Source: Candidatus Omnitrophota bacterium
GTDB taxonomy: Bacteria; Omnitrophota; Gorgyraeia; 2-01-FULL-45-10
NCBI GenBank assembly: GCA_030695725.1
Contig: JAUYPN010000031.1
Coordinates: 1 to 25,795, forward strand
Reading direction: 5' to 3'
DNA: 25,795 nucleotides
Positions 1-7,818 of the stretch are shown piece by piece. The notes under the pieces are model-generated. The model saw only the letters and a program-made list of their open reading frames with translations. It was not told where the DNA came from and did no database searches. The position numbers were made by a program, and so were the translations under genes. Numbering within the stretch: the first letter of the stretch is position 1; every line of letters begins with the position of its first letter.

Positions 1-35
1 CTCGCCGCCTCCGGCGGCGGCCTCAGGATGACAAG
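1..35. repeat. Palindromic GC-rich repeat, cut by the window edge
   Basis: Positions 3-19 form a perfect 7-bp stem (CGCCGCC/GGCGGCG) with a TCC loop, followed by CCTCAGGATGACAAG. Its composition is far more GC-rich than the AT-rich sequence beside it. The CATCCTGAG-type flank resembles dispersed intergenic repeats of many uncultured bacteria (inference). Only part of the element may be visible. Nothing gene-like was seen between it and position 255 apart from a 12-bp palindrome, GCAGTTAACTGC, at 98-109. Confidence 0.4.
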
Positions 36-255
36 TTTTTATCGAGTTTCTTTTGAGTCTGAACCGTGACTTTTGGGGATAAATTCTATTAAATTTTGCA
101 GTTAACTGCGGAAGATGGGCTAGACTTCTTAATTTCCTTGTGATAGATTTGTGATAACTTTTCGTCAGTTTTTTCTGCTTTGAGGAAGGTCTAAAAATCA
201 ATTCTCCGTCGGGAAATGCCAATTTGAGAGGCTTTCAAAGCTCTTCATAACAAGT

Positions 256-350
256 TTATGAGTCTCCTGCTCTATAAAATTTGTATACACAAATTTTGTG
301 CCTACTGCTTGCCTATAGCCTTGCGGGCTACCAAACTGAGCTACAGGCCC
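256..350 (-). tRNA. Interrupted tRNA-Met(CAU)-like sequence, 5' half only
   Basis: Read on the minus strand, 350-328 is a textbook tRNA start: acceptor strand GGGCCTG, then TA, D-stem GCTC and D-loop AGTTTGGTAG. About 54-56 nt of unrelated sequence follows, containing the inverted repeat AAAATTTGT/ACAAATTTT. At 273-256 the tRNA resumes with GAGC (the D-stem partner), A, GGAGA and a 7-base anticodon loop CTCATAA with anticodon CAT. Removing the insert would give a normal tRNA-Met 5' half. No complementary anticodon-stem strand, T-arm or acceptor 3' strand is visible down to position 1. CATAA instead pairs with a nearby TTATG. It could be a pseudogene, or a tRNA with a large intron whose 3' exon lies outside the window. 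Confidence 0.4.
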
Positions 351-368
351 ACGAAATTTTAAACGGTT

Positions 369-397
369 ATTATACCCAAATTGTAATTCTGTGTAAA
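369..397 (-). promoter_or_regulatory. Sigma70 promoter upstream of the tRNA-like sequence
   Basis: On the minus strand TTTACA (397-392) and TATAAT (374-369) are separated by exactly 17 nt. The box lies just downstream of the rpoD stop, and the -10 box ends 18 nt before the tRNA-like 5' end. This placement suits a tRNA transcription unit and suggests the interrupted locus is, or recently was, transcribed. Confidence 0.6.
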
Positions 398-402
398 GAT
401 GA

Positions 403-2109
403 TTATTCGGCTTCGCCCATCGCGAGGAAGTTCTTCAGCCTTCTCGAACGCGTCGGGTGCCTCAATTTTCTCAAAGCTTTCGCTTCGATCTGCCTTACGC
501 GCTCTCTTGTGACTTTGAATATGGCGCCGACCTCTTCGAGCGTGCGCGGGTAACCGTCGCCTATTCCGAATCTTAGTCTCAAGACCTTCTTTTCGCGCTC
601 TGTCAGCGTGCCCAATACGTCGTCCATCTCCTCTTTTAACATAGAGTAGGCGGTCGCGTTAGCCGGAGATATGGCGCGTTTATCCTCTATAAAATCTCCG
701 AAATGCGTGTCGCCTTCTTCTCCTATGGGAGTCTGAAGCGATATGGGCTCCTGAGCTATCTTCAATATGCCGCGCACCTTATCTACGGGCATCCTCATCT
801 TATGCGCTATCTCTTCGGGCGTAGGCTCTTTTCCGTTCTCCTGCACGAGCGCCCTCGACACCCTTATGAGCTTGTTTATCGTCTCCGTCATGTGGACGGG
901 GATCCTTATGGTCCTGGACTGATCGGCGATCGACCGCGTTATGGCCTGGCGTATCCACCACGTCGCGTATGTAGAAAATTTATACCCGCGTTTATACTCG
1001 AACTTATCCACGGCCTTCATGAGGCCGATATTGCCTTCCTGTATCAGATCGAGAAACGAGAGTCCTCTGTTGGTATACTTCTTCGCTATACTCACTACCA
1101 GCCTAAGGTTGGCGGCCACCAGCTCTTTCTTATTTCTGTTCAGTTTGACTTCGCATGACTTTATAAATTTAAAATGTTCCTTCATAAAGTCAACAGGCTC
1201 ACCGAGGGAGCGCTCTATCCTCTTTTTGTGCCTGTTCAGCCTCTTTATCTCGTCCCTGTTCCTGGTTTTTCTGGCGCGAGAGAGCGAGTTTTCTATCTTC
1301 GAATGTTCGCCAAGAAGTTCACCTATCTTTTTGATTATATCCTCGATCACGGACATCGCCAGATTCGACTCTTTTACTAGCCTGCCTATGCTCGACTTGG
1401 TCCTCGCCTTACGCAGGCTGCCGGCAAGATTATCTATCCTCTTCTTCATCTTTGATATCTTGAACTTGGGATCTACATTAAAATACTCTTCCGGGCTCAC
1501 CTCTTCCTTGATCGCTTTGTTCAGTATCTCGAGCGCCTTGGCTTTGGCTATGGCCAGGTCCGAGACGGCATCCCTTACTTTATTTTCAGAATCCTTTATC
1601 TTACAGGCTATTTCTATCTCTTCTTTTCTTGTCAAAAGAGATATCTGGCCCATCTGCCTTAAATACATCTTCACGGGGTCATCTATCTGTATCAGCTTCG
1701 ACACCTCTTCGACCGGAGCCGCATCCTCCTTCTTCTCTTCCGGCGCGTTACTCTCATTAGCCGCATCCTTGGAAGCTTCCTCCTCCGTATCTACGAGCTT
1801 TATATTCTCTTCCCCGAGGGCGCTTAGTATCTCGTCTATCTCTACCGAGGAGACTATCTCGATGGGAAGTATATTATTTACCTCTTCGAAAGTAAGATGC
1901 CCCTTCTCCTTGCCGAGCGCGATGAGCTCGGAAAGTTCTTTGGAGAGCTTCTTCTTCTGTTGGGGCTTGTTTTTAACGGGTATCGTTCCGTCTTCTTTTA
2001 CGGGAGGATGCGCCTTCAAAACAGGCTTCTTTGTCTTTCGGATCTTTCTGCGAAAGGCCTTCTTCCTCGCGGAGCTCTTTTTTATCTTTCTCTTATTCTT
2101 CATCCTCAT
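403..2109 (-). CDS. rpoD: RNA polymerase primary sigma factor RpoD (sigma70)
   Basis: This 568-residue group 1 sigma factor directs RNA polymerase to housekeeping promoters. Visible parts in order are a very Lys/Arg-rich N-terminal tail (1-55), a region 1.1-like segment (about 56-107), region 1.2 (DDPVKMYLRQMG, about 143-170), a long charged non-conserved segment (about 171-325), region 2 with NLRLVVSIAKKY, DLIQEGNIGLMKAVDKF and YATWWIRQAI (331-405), region 3, and region 4 with the helix-turn-helix TLEEVGAIFKVTRERVRQIE (about 495-562). The ATG at 2109 overlaps the dnaG stop by 4 nt (ATGA); a second in-frame ATG lies two codons later. It is last in the cvpA-NIF3-dnaG-rpoD operon, echoing the dnaG-rpoD pairing of classical macromolecular-synthesis operons. 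The factor fits the TTGACA/17/TATACT promoters seen here. Confidence 0.98.
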   Translation of the reverse strand: MRMKNKRKIKKSSARKKAFRRKIRKTKKPVLKAHPPVKEDGTIPVKNKPQQKKKLSKELSELIALGKEKGHLTFEEVNNILPIEIVSSVEIDEILSALGEENIKLVDTEEEASKDAANESNAPEEKKEDAAPVEEVSKLIQIDDPVKMYLRQMGQISLLTRKEEIEIACKIKDSENKVRDAVSDLAIAKAKALEILNKAIKEEVSPEEYFNVDPKFKISKMKKRIDNLAGSLRKARTKSSIGRLVKESNLAMSVIEDIIKKIGELLGEHSKIENSLSRARKTRNRDEIKRLNRHKKRIERSLGEPVDFMKEHFKFIKSCEVKLNRNKKELVAANLRLVVSIAKKYTNRGLSFLDLIQEGNIGLMKAVDKFEYKRGYKFSTYATWWIRQAITRSIADQSRTIRIPVHMTETINKLIRVSRALVQENGKEPTPEEIAHKMRMPVDKVRGILKIAQEPISLQTPIGEEGDTHFGDFIEDKRAISPANATAYSMLKEEMDDVLGTLTEREKKVLRLRFGIGDGYPRTLEEVGAIFKVTRERVRQIEAKALRKLRHPTRSRRLKNFLAMGEAE

Positions 2110-3854
2110 GCCTTATTCACTTTTAAAAGCTCCGTATATTCCGTCACGAGCTTTGTCACGAGCGTATCGTCCCTGGAATCATGCGCCATCTTGATCGCGT
2201 CCTGCAGCCTTCCGAGCACATCCTTTACGTTATCTTTCTTTATCCTGGCTATGCAATCGCAAAGGATCCTCTCTTTATTATCCAGCGTCTCGGAAAGATG
2301 CACCGATTCGGATATCAGCGCGGTGGCTGCCCCATTATTTTCGAAATGGTTCATCAATTTCGCCGCGTTTATTGACCTGTCTCCCCCGGACAGATCGAGC
2401 ACGGCCTTAATGACGTCTCTTACCGAAGAATCTTTAAATTCGTCCGGAGACAGCGACTCCCTTATTTTTTTTACAAAACTTTCGCCTTCCAGCATAAGCG
2501 CCAGTATCATCTTCTCAGCACTCTTCGAATCTTTCTTCGCCTCAACCGGACTTATGCTGTAAACGCGCATGGTATAATCCGGCTTGACCTTCTTCAGTTC
2601 CTGTCTTATGGAATCTTCGTCTACGGAAAGTTTCTCCGCCAATTTCTTTACCAGATTCGACCTGAGCACCGCGTTCTCTATCCTGGAGATGGTCGGCAGC
2701 ATCTCGCCGGCTATCGACGCTTTGCCGTGCGCGCTCTTTATATCGAAACGCGCGGAGAGCTTGGATATCTTGTAATCAAATAAGTTCTTGCTCTTCTTCG
2801 TGAGCTTTGTGAAATCTTCCGTTCCGAATTTTCTTATGTATCCGTCAGGATCGAAGCCTTTCGGCAGTTCGGCTATGTATACGTTCACTCCCTCGCTTAT
2901 AAAGAGATCCATATTGCGTAAGGAAGCCGCTTCACCGGCCTCGTCGGGATCGTATACCATTATCACTGTATTCGTTAAACGCTTCAGCAGTTTTACCTGG
3001 TCTATGGTCAGCGCCGTGCCCAGAGTCGCTACAATATTGCGGATCCCGGCCTGATAGGGTATTATGAAATCCAGATACCCTTCCACCACCAAAGCATAGC
3101 CCGCCTTTTTTATGCTCTCCTTGGAGTGATTCAGTCCGTAAAGGTTTCTTCCTTTGGAATAAACGTAGGTCTCGGGCGAATTCATATATTTCGGAAGGCT
3201 TGAATCGAGCACCCTTCCTCCGAACCCTAAAGCTCTCTCCTTAAGATCAAAGATCGGAAATATCAGCCTCTTCCTGAACCTGTCGTAATAGCCTCCCCTG
3301 TCATTGGCTATGACGAGCCCGGCCTTTTCGGCGATATCACCTTTGATGCCTTTGCCGTTCAAAAATTTCAATACGCCGTCCCAGGAATCCGGAGAATACC
3401 CTATCCTGAATTTCTTTAACGTCTCGTCGCCTATTCCGCGCGAAAGAAGATAGTCGCGGGCTTCGCGGTCACGCGGCAGGCAGGCCTCAAAAAACTGTAT
3501 GGCAAGCTCATTCACTTTATAGATCTGGGTCGCGAGGCTCGTCAGTTCCTTCTTGGGGCCAAAACGCGGCAATTGTATCCCGGCTTTTTCGGCGAGCATC
3601 TCGACGACTTCCGGAAAGGAGAGGTTCTCGTATTTCATCAAAAAAGAGAAAACGTTGCCGCCCGCGCCGCACCCGAAACAATGGTATATTTGTTTATCCG
3701 GGCTCACCACAAATGACGGCGTCTTCTCATTATGAAAAGGGCACGGGGCCTTAAAGTTCCTGCCCGCTTTAGCGAGCGGTATATATTTGGAGATGACCTC
3801 CACTATATCGCTTCTGGCCTGAACCTGGTCTACTATTGCGTCCGGTATCGCCAT
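2106..3854 (-). CDS. dnaG: DNA primase DnaG
   Basis: Synthesises RNA primers at the replication fork. The 582 residues show the CHC2 zinc-binding domain with C38, H41, C59 and C62, then the catalytic core, then a TOPRIM fold with the metal-binding VEGYLD (E258) and YDPDEAG (D302, D304) motifs. A helical C-terminal region about 180 residues long corresponds to the helicase-interacting part. Length is normal for the family. Its start is 1 nt from the NIF3-like stop, and its TGA overlaps the rpoD ATG, so primase and sigma factor are probably translationally coupled. Confidence 0.97.
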   Translation of the reverse strand: MAIPDAIVDQVQARSDIVEVISKYIPLAKAGRNFKAPCPFHNEKTPSFVVSPDKQIYHCFGCGAGGNVFSFLMKYENLSFPEVVEMLAEKAGIQLPRFGPKKELTSLATQIYKVNELAIQFFEACLPRDREARDYLLSRGIGDETLKKFRIGYSPDSWDGVLKFLNGKGIKGDIAEKAGLVIANDRGGYYDRFRKRLIFPIFDLKERALGFGGRVLDSSLPKYMNSPETYVYSKGRNLYGLNHSKESIKKAGYALVVEGYLDFIIPYQAGIRNIVATLGTALTIDQVKLLKRLTNTVIMVYDPDEAGEAASLRNMDLFISEGVNVYIAELPKGFDPDGYIRKFGTEDFTKLTKKSKNLFDYKISKLSARFDIKSAHGKASIAGEMLPTISRIENAVLRSNLVKKLAEKLSVDEDSIRQELKKVKPDYTMRVYSISPVEAKKDSKSAEKMILALMLEGESFVKKIRESLSPDEFKDSSVRDVIKAVLDLSGGDRSINAAKLMNHFENNGAATALISESVHLSETLDNKERILCDCIARIKKDNVKDVLGRLQDAIKMAHDSRDDTLVTKLVTEYTELLKVNKA

Positions 3855-3855
3855 T

Positions 3856-4809
3856 CTACCTTTTGACCCTTACAAACCCGGAGCAGGGTATTATCTTCAT
3901 CGCGTCTCTCTTCTCAAGCGCGTCCAAAAGCAGATTCAATCCCAGCGTATCGCTCGCTATATGGCCGGCTATGATCACATTTATAAATTCCGTCTTTGCC
4001 TGCTTGAAATGTTCTTCGCTCAGGTGCATGGCCACTATCGTGCCTACGCCGGACTGAGAGAGCCTGGAGAATATCCTCTTGGGCCCTTCTGTGCCGCCCG
4101 TCATATCCACAAATACCTTTCCGCACTTTTTCTTACCTTCGCCTATAAGGATATTGGGCCCTGCGTGTTTCTTAAGCGCGTCCGTATATTCTGGCATGGC
4201 TTTCAAAATGTTGAGCGCGTCATTCAGGGTCTTCGGCCTTCTTCTGTCGAATATACCCTGAAGATAGTTTGTCACATGATTATCGGCCGGAGTATGAACG
4301 CACATATACGGGATATCGAGCAATCTTGCTATATCCACGTTCCTCAGATGATTTGCTCCGGAGACCGCGCGACCGACCTCCCCCATCCTCTCTTTTATAA
4401 GCTCTTTTCCTACCTCAAGAGGCACGCCCAACTTCGCAAATCCGTCCGCCTGCAGACGCATGACATCGTAAAAGTTCGCCCAGGCACTCCCTTCCGGATG
4501 GTGAGCCATGACAAGATCTACAGGCTTACCCTTCTCATTCAGCCTGTCGGCCACCAGAAGCTCCGGCCCCTCCATATCGATGCCCACCATTATAGACTTG
4601 ATATCGGTATCAGGATCTCCGTTAAGTATTCTTGTGTCGGCGTAAGGGTTTACGAATCTCTCTTTATCGTAACATCTGGCGTCTATACCCTTAAGCTTAC
4701 GAAACTCTTTCTTCGATTCCGCAAGAGCGTCTTTGATCTGGCTCTTTGAGCGGGGATCCTTCTCGATACCTTTTTTGACGACAAAGCCGTATATCTCTTT
4801 TAATTTCAT
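3856..4809 (-). CDS. NIF3-like metal-binding protein
   Basis: A 317-residue protein of the NIF3 (YbgI/YqfO-like) family, whose members bind a dinuclear metal centre; the cellular role is still poorly defined. Recognisable are VDLVMAHHPEG with H103-H104, and a C-terminal GHIASDTLG, where the family usually has GHxxxE; the acidic residue here looks like Asp. The N-terminal ~60 residues are charged and precede the core. A good Shine-Dalgarno (AAAGGAAGAG) sits just upstream of the ATG. It lies between cvpA (49-nt gap) and dnaG (1-nt gap), a position that suggests co-expression with replication genes but does not define its function. Confidence 0.85.
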   Translation of the reverse strand: MKLKEIYGFVVKKGIEKDPRSKSQIKDALAESKKEFRKLKGIDARCYDKERFVNPYADTRILNGDPDTDIKSIMVGIDMEGPELLVADRLNEKGKPVDLVMAHHPEGSAWANFYDVMRLQADGFAKLGVPLEVGKELIKERMGEVGRAVSGANHLRNVDIARLLDIPYMCVHTPADNHVTNYLQGIFDRRRPKTLNDALNILKAMPEYTDALKKHAGPNILIGEGKKKCGKVFVDMTGGTEGPKRIFSRLSQSGVGTIVAMHLSEEHFKQAKTEFINVIIAGHIASDTLGLNLLLDALEKRDAMKIIPCSGFVRVKR

Positions 4810-4858
4810 CTCTCTCTTCCTTTCGATTTTATATTTTTTAACTCTTTTTGCAGAAGAT

Positions 4859-5419
4859 TCACTTCTTGGCGGGTTCTTTATGGACTGCAGGCTTGCCTGT
4901 TTCGTCCGATTTTATTGCCGGCAAAAATCTTCCTATCCTGTCATACATCCTGGGACCTGCCATCAAAATGTACTTTCCTGTAAGGGACTTATCCCTTATT
5001 GACCATTGCATATACGATAAAGGCATGAGCGAGAGGGCCGTCAAAACTATGCCTGTCACCACATAAGCCTTCATTATACCTACCGCCAGCCCTCCGAACT
5101 TGTCTATAACGGGATGCCATTGGACCTTCAATATTTTGTCGAGCACGATCCTCGATAATCTTACCAGTAAGCCCAGTATCGTTACCAGTACAAGAAAGCT
5201 TAAAAAATTGGCCAATTCCACCGGCATATTCATCATGCTCCGGGATACGGAACCGCCAAGAACGGCATAGTAGCGTATAGCCAGCACCATGATCAGAATA
5301 CTGCCTAGGAAAGGGAATATCTCATGACTCAATCCGTCCCTGAAAGCTACGTAACTTATTCGCAGCATTAGAATTGCGACTAAAATATCTACCCAATTTA
5401 TCCTTGCAATCAGTTCCAT
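4859..5419 (-). CDS. CvpA family membrane protein
   Basis: About 186 residues with four hydrophobic segments. The beginning, INWVDILVAILMLRISYVAFRDG, is typical of CvpA-family inner-membrane proteins, linked in E. coli to colicin V production and in other bacteria to envelope stress tolerance. The reading frame stays open to a TTG at 5488. That TTG is the first half of a perfect -35 hexamer, and the -10 box also falls inside the extension, so I chose the ATG at 5419, which puts the conserved start next to the N-terminus. No strong Shine-Dalgarno is visible. This is the first gene of the cvpA-NIF3-dnaG-rpoD operon. Length and topology suit the family; function in this organism is inferred only. 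Confidence 0.8.
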   Translation of the reverse strand: MELIARINWVDILVAILMLRISYVAFRDGLSHEIFPFLGSILIMVLAIRYYAVLGGSVSRSMMNMPVELANFLSFLVLVTILGLLVRLSRIVLDKILKVQWHPVIDKFGGLAVGIMKAYVVTGIVLTALSLMPLSYMQWSIRDKSLTGKYILMAGPRMYDRIGRFLPAIKSDETGKPAVHKEPAKK

Positions 5420-5459
5420 AGGTATTCTATTCAGCTTTCCGGAGAGAAAAAGTCTTACA

Positions 5460-5488
5460 AGTATATCACATGATATTACCATTGTCAA
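5460..5488 (-). promoter_or_regulatory. Consensus sigma70 promoter of the cvpA-dnaG-rpoD operon
   Basis: TTGACA (5488-5483) and TATACT (5465-5460) are separated by 17 nt on the minus strand. Transcription would begin near 5453, giving a leader of about 34 nt before the ATG at 5419. It drives cvpA, the NIF3-like gene, dnaG and rpoD. It overlaps a potential TTG start at 5488, which it argues against. Confidence 0.7.
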
Positions 5489-5527
5489 GGTGTGCGGTTT
5501 TCCGTGTTTTTCGGGCTTCTGGGTTTA

Positions 5528-5911
5528 TTACTTGATGAGGGAACCCCTGGCGAAATTTATTTTGAAGGAATGAAGAAAGGCGATCGTGTAGATATCCCTG
5601 TCGATCACCGCGTAGAACAGTCCCAGTATTTTGCATACAAATTTGTCCATACCCATAGCGTCGCTATGCTCTTTCATTATGTGGAAATGTCTCTTTACCG
5701 GTTCACTTCTGTTATTTTGAGATCCCACCCAGGCCTGCAGTTCCTCGTCGCTATTCAGATGGACCACTTCCTTTATAAAGTAGAAAGATCTTCTCTCGGT
5801 CTTTGCGGTCACACCATCCCTCTCAAAGACTTCCTTCAAAAGAACGTCTTTCTTTCCGGAGCGCGCCGAAGTCAGGTTTTTGTATACAACCTCTCTCATA
5901 ACATTCTCCAT
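5528..5911 (-). CDS. Hypothetical protein, 127 aa
   Basis: I do not recognise a family. The protein is soluble and charged, with no signal peptide or clear membrane helix. It opens with MENVMREVVYKNLTSARSGKK (a second ATG lies at codon 5) and ends with a hydrophobic stretch, KILGLFYAVIDRDIYTIAFLHS, that looks like paired beta strands. It is probably real because it has a good dedicated promoter (5981-6009), fills the gap between two well-defined transcription units, and no competing gene overlaps it. A weak AAGAAG lies just before the ATG. It is transcribed as a single gene between plsY and the cvpA promoter. No clear intrinsic terminator follows. Confidence 0.65.
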   Translation of the reverse strand: MENVMREVVYKNLTSARSGKKDVLLKEVFERDGVTAKTERRSFYFIKEVVHLNSDEELQAWVGSQNNRSEPVKRHFHIMKEHSDAMGMDKFVCKILGLFYAVIDRDIYTIAFLHSFKINFARGSLIK

Positions 5912-5980
5912 AGTAACTTCTTAAAACTTTTTAATTACATGGTAAAAAAAATTACACACCTCACACCCTTCTACACTAAA

Positions 5981-6009
5981 AGTATACATTATACATCATC
6001 GACAGTCAA
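5981..6009 (-). promoter_or_regulatory. Sigma70 promoter of the 127-aa hypothetical gene
   Basis: TTGACT (6009-6004) and TATACT (5986-5981) are 17 nt apart on the minus strand, just after the plsY stop. An alternative TATAAT overlaps the spacer but lacks a well-placed -35. The sequence after the -10, TATACTTTTAGTGTAGAA, resembles the two plus-strand promoters at 16319 and 17171. Start would be near 5974, leaving a leader of about 63 nt. Confidence 0.6.
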
Positions 6010-6019
6010 GGCCGTAAAA

Positions 6020-6676
6020 CTACCTTTTTTGAATATTAACTTTTTTCGTGCGGGAGAAAATTATCGTCCTATTCTCTTCTCTCTTTAGCAATCTTTTGAT
6101 ATTATCCTTATGCTTGTAAGTGTTTATTATACAGAGGATTACGCAAAAAATCACTATATAGAACGGTTGATCAAAAACAAGGGCTGTTATTGGAAGAGCT
6201 ATCCCGAAAGCCAACGATCCAAGAGAAACATAATTTGTTGGAATGAATACTACGAGCCAAACGGCTAACGACACTAGGAGAACTAAAGGCGCCAGAGCGG
6301 CTATGACACCTACGGTGGTCGCTACACCCTTACCTCCTTTTAACTTCAGGAATACAGAATATATATGCCCCAGTATCGTTATCAGTCCCAAAAAAGTTTT
6401 ATAGAATATATGGTCGATGTCCGGCAGATACCTGTAAAAAAAATCTGCCGCCAGGGTCACCACGATGATCCCTTTAAATATATCTATGACCAGGGTAAGC
6501 GCTCCCGGTAATTTTCCCGCGACGCGGTAGACATTAGTTGCGCCGACATTTTTGGATCCCGCGCCCCTGATATCGGCTCCCGTAAAGATCTTCGTCATTA
6601 AAAATCCGGTCGGGATCGATCCTATAATATACGCCGTTAAACAGGAAAAGATGAACACAAAAAAAGGTACCATCAT
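6020..6676 (-). CDS. plsY: Glycerol-3-phosphate acyltransferase PlsY
   Basis: Integral membrane enzyme that transfers the acyl group of acyl-phosphate to glycerol-3-phosphate, the first step of phospholipid synthesis. The 218 residues contain several membrane helices and the family motifs GSIPTGFL (19-26), GSKNVGATNVYR (40-51) and KGGKGVATT (about 113). The C-terminal ~35 residues are basic and probably cytoplasmic. The ATG overlaps the pgsA stop by 4 nt, and a second ATG follows immediately. It is the last gene of the long run that starts at ruvX, and next to pgsA it makes a two-gene phospholipid unit. The following gene has its own promoter. Confidence 0.95.
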   Translation of the reverse strand: MMVPFFVFIFSCLTAYIIGSIPTGFLMTKIFTGADIRGAGSKNVGATNVYRVAGKLPGALTLVIDIFKGIIVVTLAADFFYRYLPDIDHIFYKTFLGLITILGHIYSVFLKLKGGKGVATTVGVIAALAPLVLLVSLAVWLVVFIPTNYVSLGSLAFGIALPITALVFDQPFYIVIFCVILCIINTYKHKDNIKRLLKREENRTIIFSRTKKVNIQKR

Positions 6677-7230
6677 ACTTTCCTTCTGTTATTTGGGTTG
6701 TTCTCGTTTAGGGTTTGGCTGCCCTTAAGCATATAATCGACCCCCGATATAACGGTAAATATCGTTGCCGTATTCCAAACGTAGCAAGAATACTTAAATT
6801 GAACGAGAATGCTCACTATGGTCATCATCTGGAAGAACGTTGTAAGTTTTCCCCAGAAACTCGGAGCTATTTTAACTGTCCCCTTGACGACATGTATAAG
6901 TATTGAGCCCAAAACGATTATCGCGTCCCGGGATATAACTATTATCGGTACATAGGGCGGCAGCCTCAAGTTCTCCGGTACGCTCTTTATCAGCGTCAGG
7001 CATATGAACGCGCTTATGAGCAGTATCTTATCCGCCACCGGATCAAGGATGGTCCCGATGAAAGTCTGCTGATGCATCGATCTTGCCGCAAATCCGTCCA
7101 GCCCGTCGGATATGACCGCGGCCGCGAACAATACAATGGCTATATCCATACGGCCGTAAATCACGGCCGCGATGAATAGTGGGGTGAGCATTATCCTCGT
7201 TACCGTTATCCTGTTTGCAAGATTCATCAT
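6673..7230 (-). CDS. pgsA: CDP-alcohol phosphatidyltransferase, probably PgsA
   Basis: Membrane enzyme that probably condenses CDP-diacylglycerol with glycerol-3-phosphate to make phosphatidylglycerol phosphate. The whole CDP-alcohol signature is present: D-x2-DG-x2-AR-x8-G-x3-D-x3-D (SDGLDGFAARSMHQQ to LDPVADK, about residues 42-67). The frame is open further upstream into lepB, but the ATG at 7230 overlaps the lepB TGA (ATGA) and leads straight into the conserved start MNLANRITVTRI, giving 185 residues. The signature alone does not fix the substrate; the neighbouring plsY and the length favour PgsA over other family members. Confidence 0.87.
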   Translation of the reverse strand: MMNLANRITVTRIMLTPLFIAAVIYGRMDIAIVLFAAAVISDGLDGFAARSMHQQTFIGTILDPVADKILLISAFICLTLIKSVPENLRLPPYVPIIVISRDAIIVLGSILIHVVKGTVKIAPSFWGKLTTFFQMMTIVSILVQFKYSCYVWNTATIFTVISGVDYMLKGSQTLNENNPNNRRKV

Positions 7231-7808
7231 CTTATGACGCGGATCCTCTGTATGGGCCAATACAGAAAGACGGCCTTGCCGATAAGGTTCTTCTTCGGAA
7301 AAAATCCCCAATATCGCGAGTCTCTTGAATTGGCGCTGTTATCGCCTAGGGCGAAATAGGAGCCATTGGGGACCGTAACGGCCGTACCTTCTTTACCAAA
7401 ATCTCCTCTGTTATAATAATAGTTCGACTTTACCGAATCCGGGCCGTCTATGAATCTACCGTTTATCAGGATATTTCCGCTCTTTATCTCGACGGTCTCG
7501 CCTTCAAGCGCTATCAGCCTTTTCACAAAATCTTTTTTCGGCGTCTCGGGGGAGACGAATACCGCTATGTCGCCCCTTTGGGGCGCCTTTAAAGCGGGAA
7601 GCCTGATATCCGTAAAGGGTATCCTGGCGCCGTAAATGAATTTACTGACGAATATCCTGTCGCCTATTTCGAATGTCGGTATCATCGATCCCGACGGTAT
7701 TTTGAACGCCTGTATCACAAAAGTCCTTATCAGAAGCGCGAGTATCAGCGCTATTATTATGGACTCCGCCCATTCACGTATCTCCGATTTGATCCTGGTT
7801 TTAATCAT
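7227..7808 (-). CDS. lepB: Signal peptidase I
   Basis: Membrane-anchored serine protease that removes signal peptides from exported proteins. One N-terminal membrane anchor (about 15-35) is followed by the box IPSGSM with catalytic Ser41, then DFVKRLIA with the general-base Lys96, and the box E motif GDNSANSRDSR near the C-terminus. The 193-residue length suits the short single-anchor type. It lies 10 nt after the lepA stop and its TGA overlaps the pgsA ATG. The lepA-lepB pairing is also found in E. coli. Confidence 0.96.
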   Translation of the reverse strand: MIKTRIKSEIREWAESIIIALILALLIRTFVIQAFKIPSGSMIPTFEIGDRIFVSKFIYGARIPFTDIRLPALKAPQRGDIAVFVSPETPKKDFVKRLIALEGETVEIKSGNILINGRFIDGPDSVKSNYYYNRGDFGKEGTAVTVPNGSYFALGDNSANSRDSRYWGFFPKKNLIGKAVFLYWPIQRIRVIR

Positions 7809-7818
7809 TTTAAAATCC

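Noticed and set aside
941..2194. Long plus-strand frame opposite rpoD (417 codons)
   Set aside because: It is a shadow of rpoD caused by codon bias; its Ser/Phe/Leu-rich product has no motif, and the minus strand is clearly rpoD.
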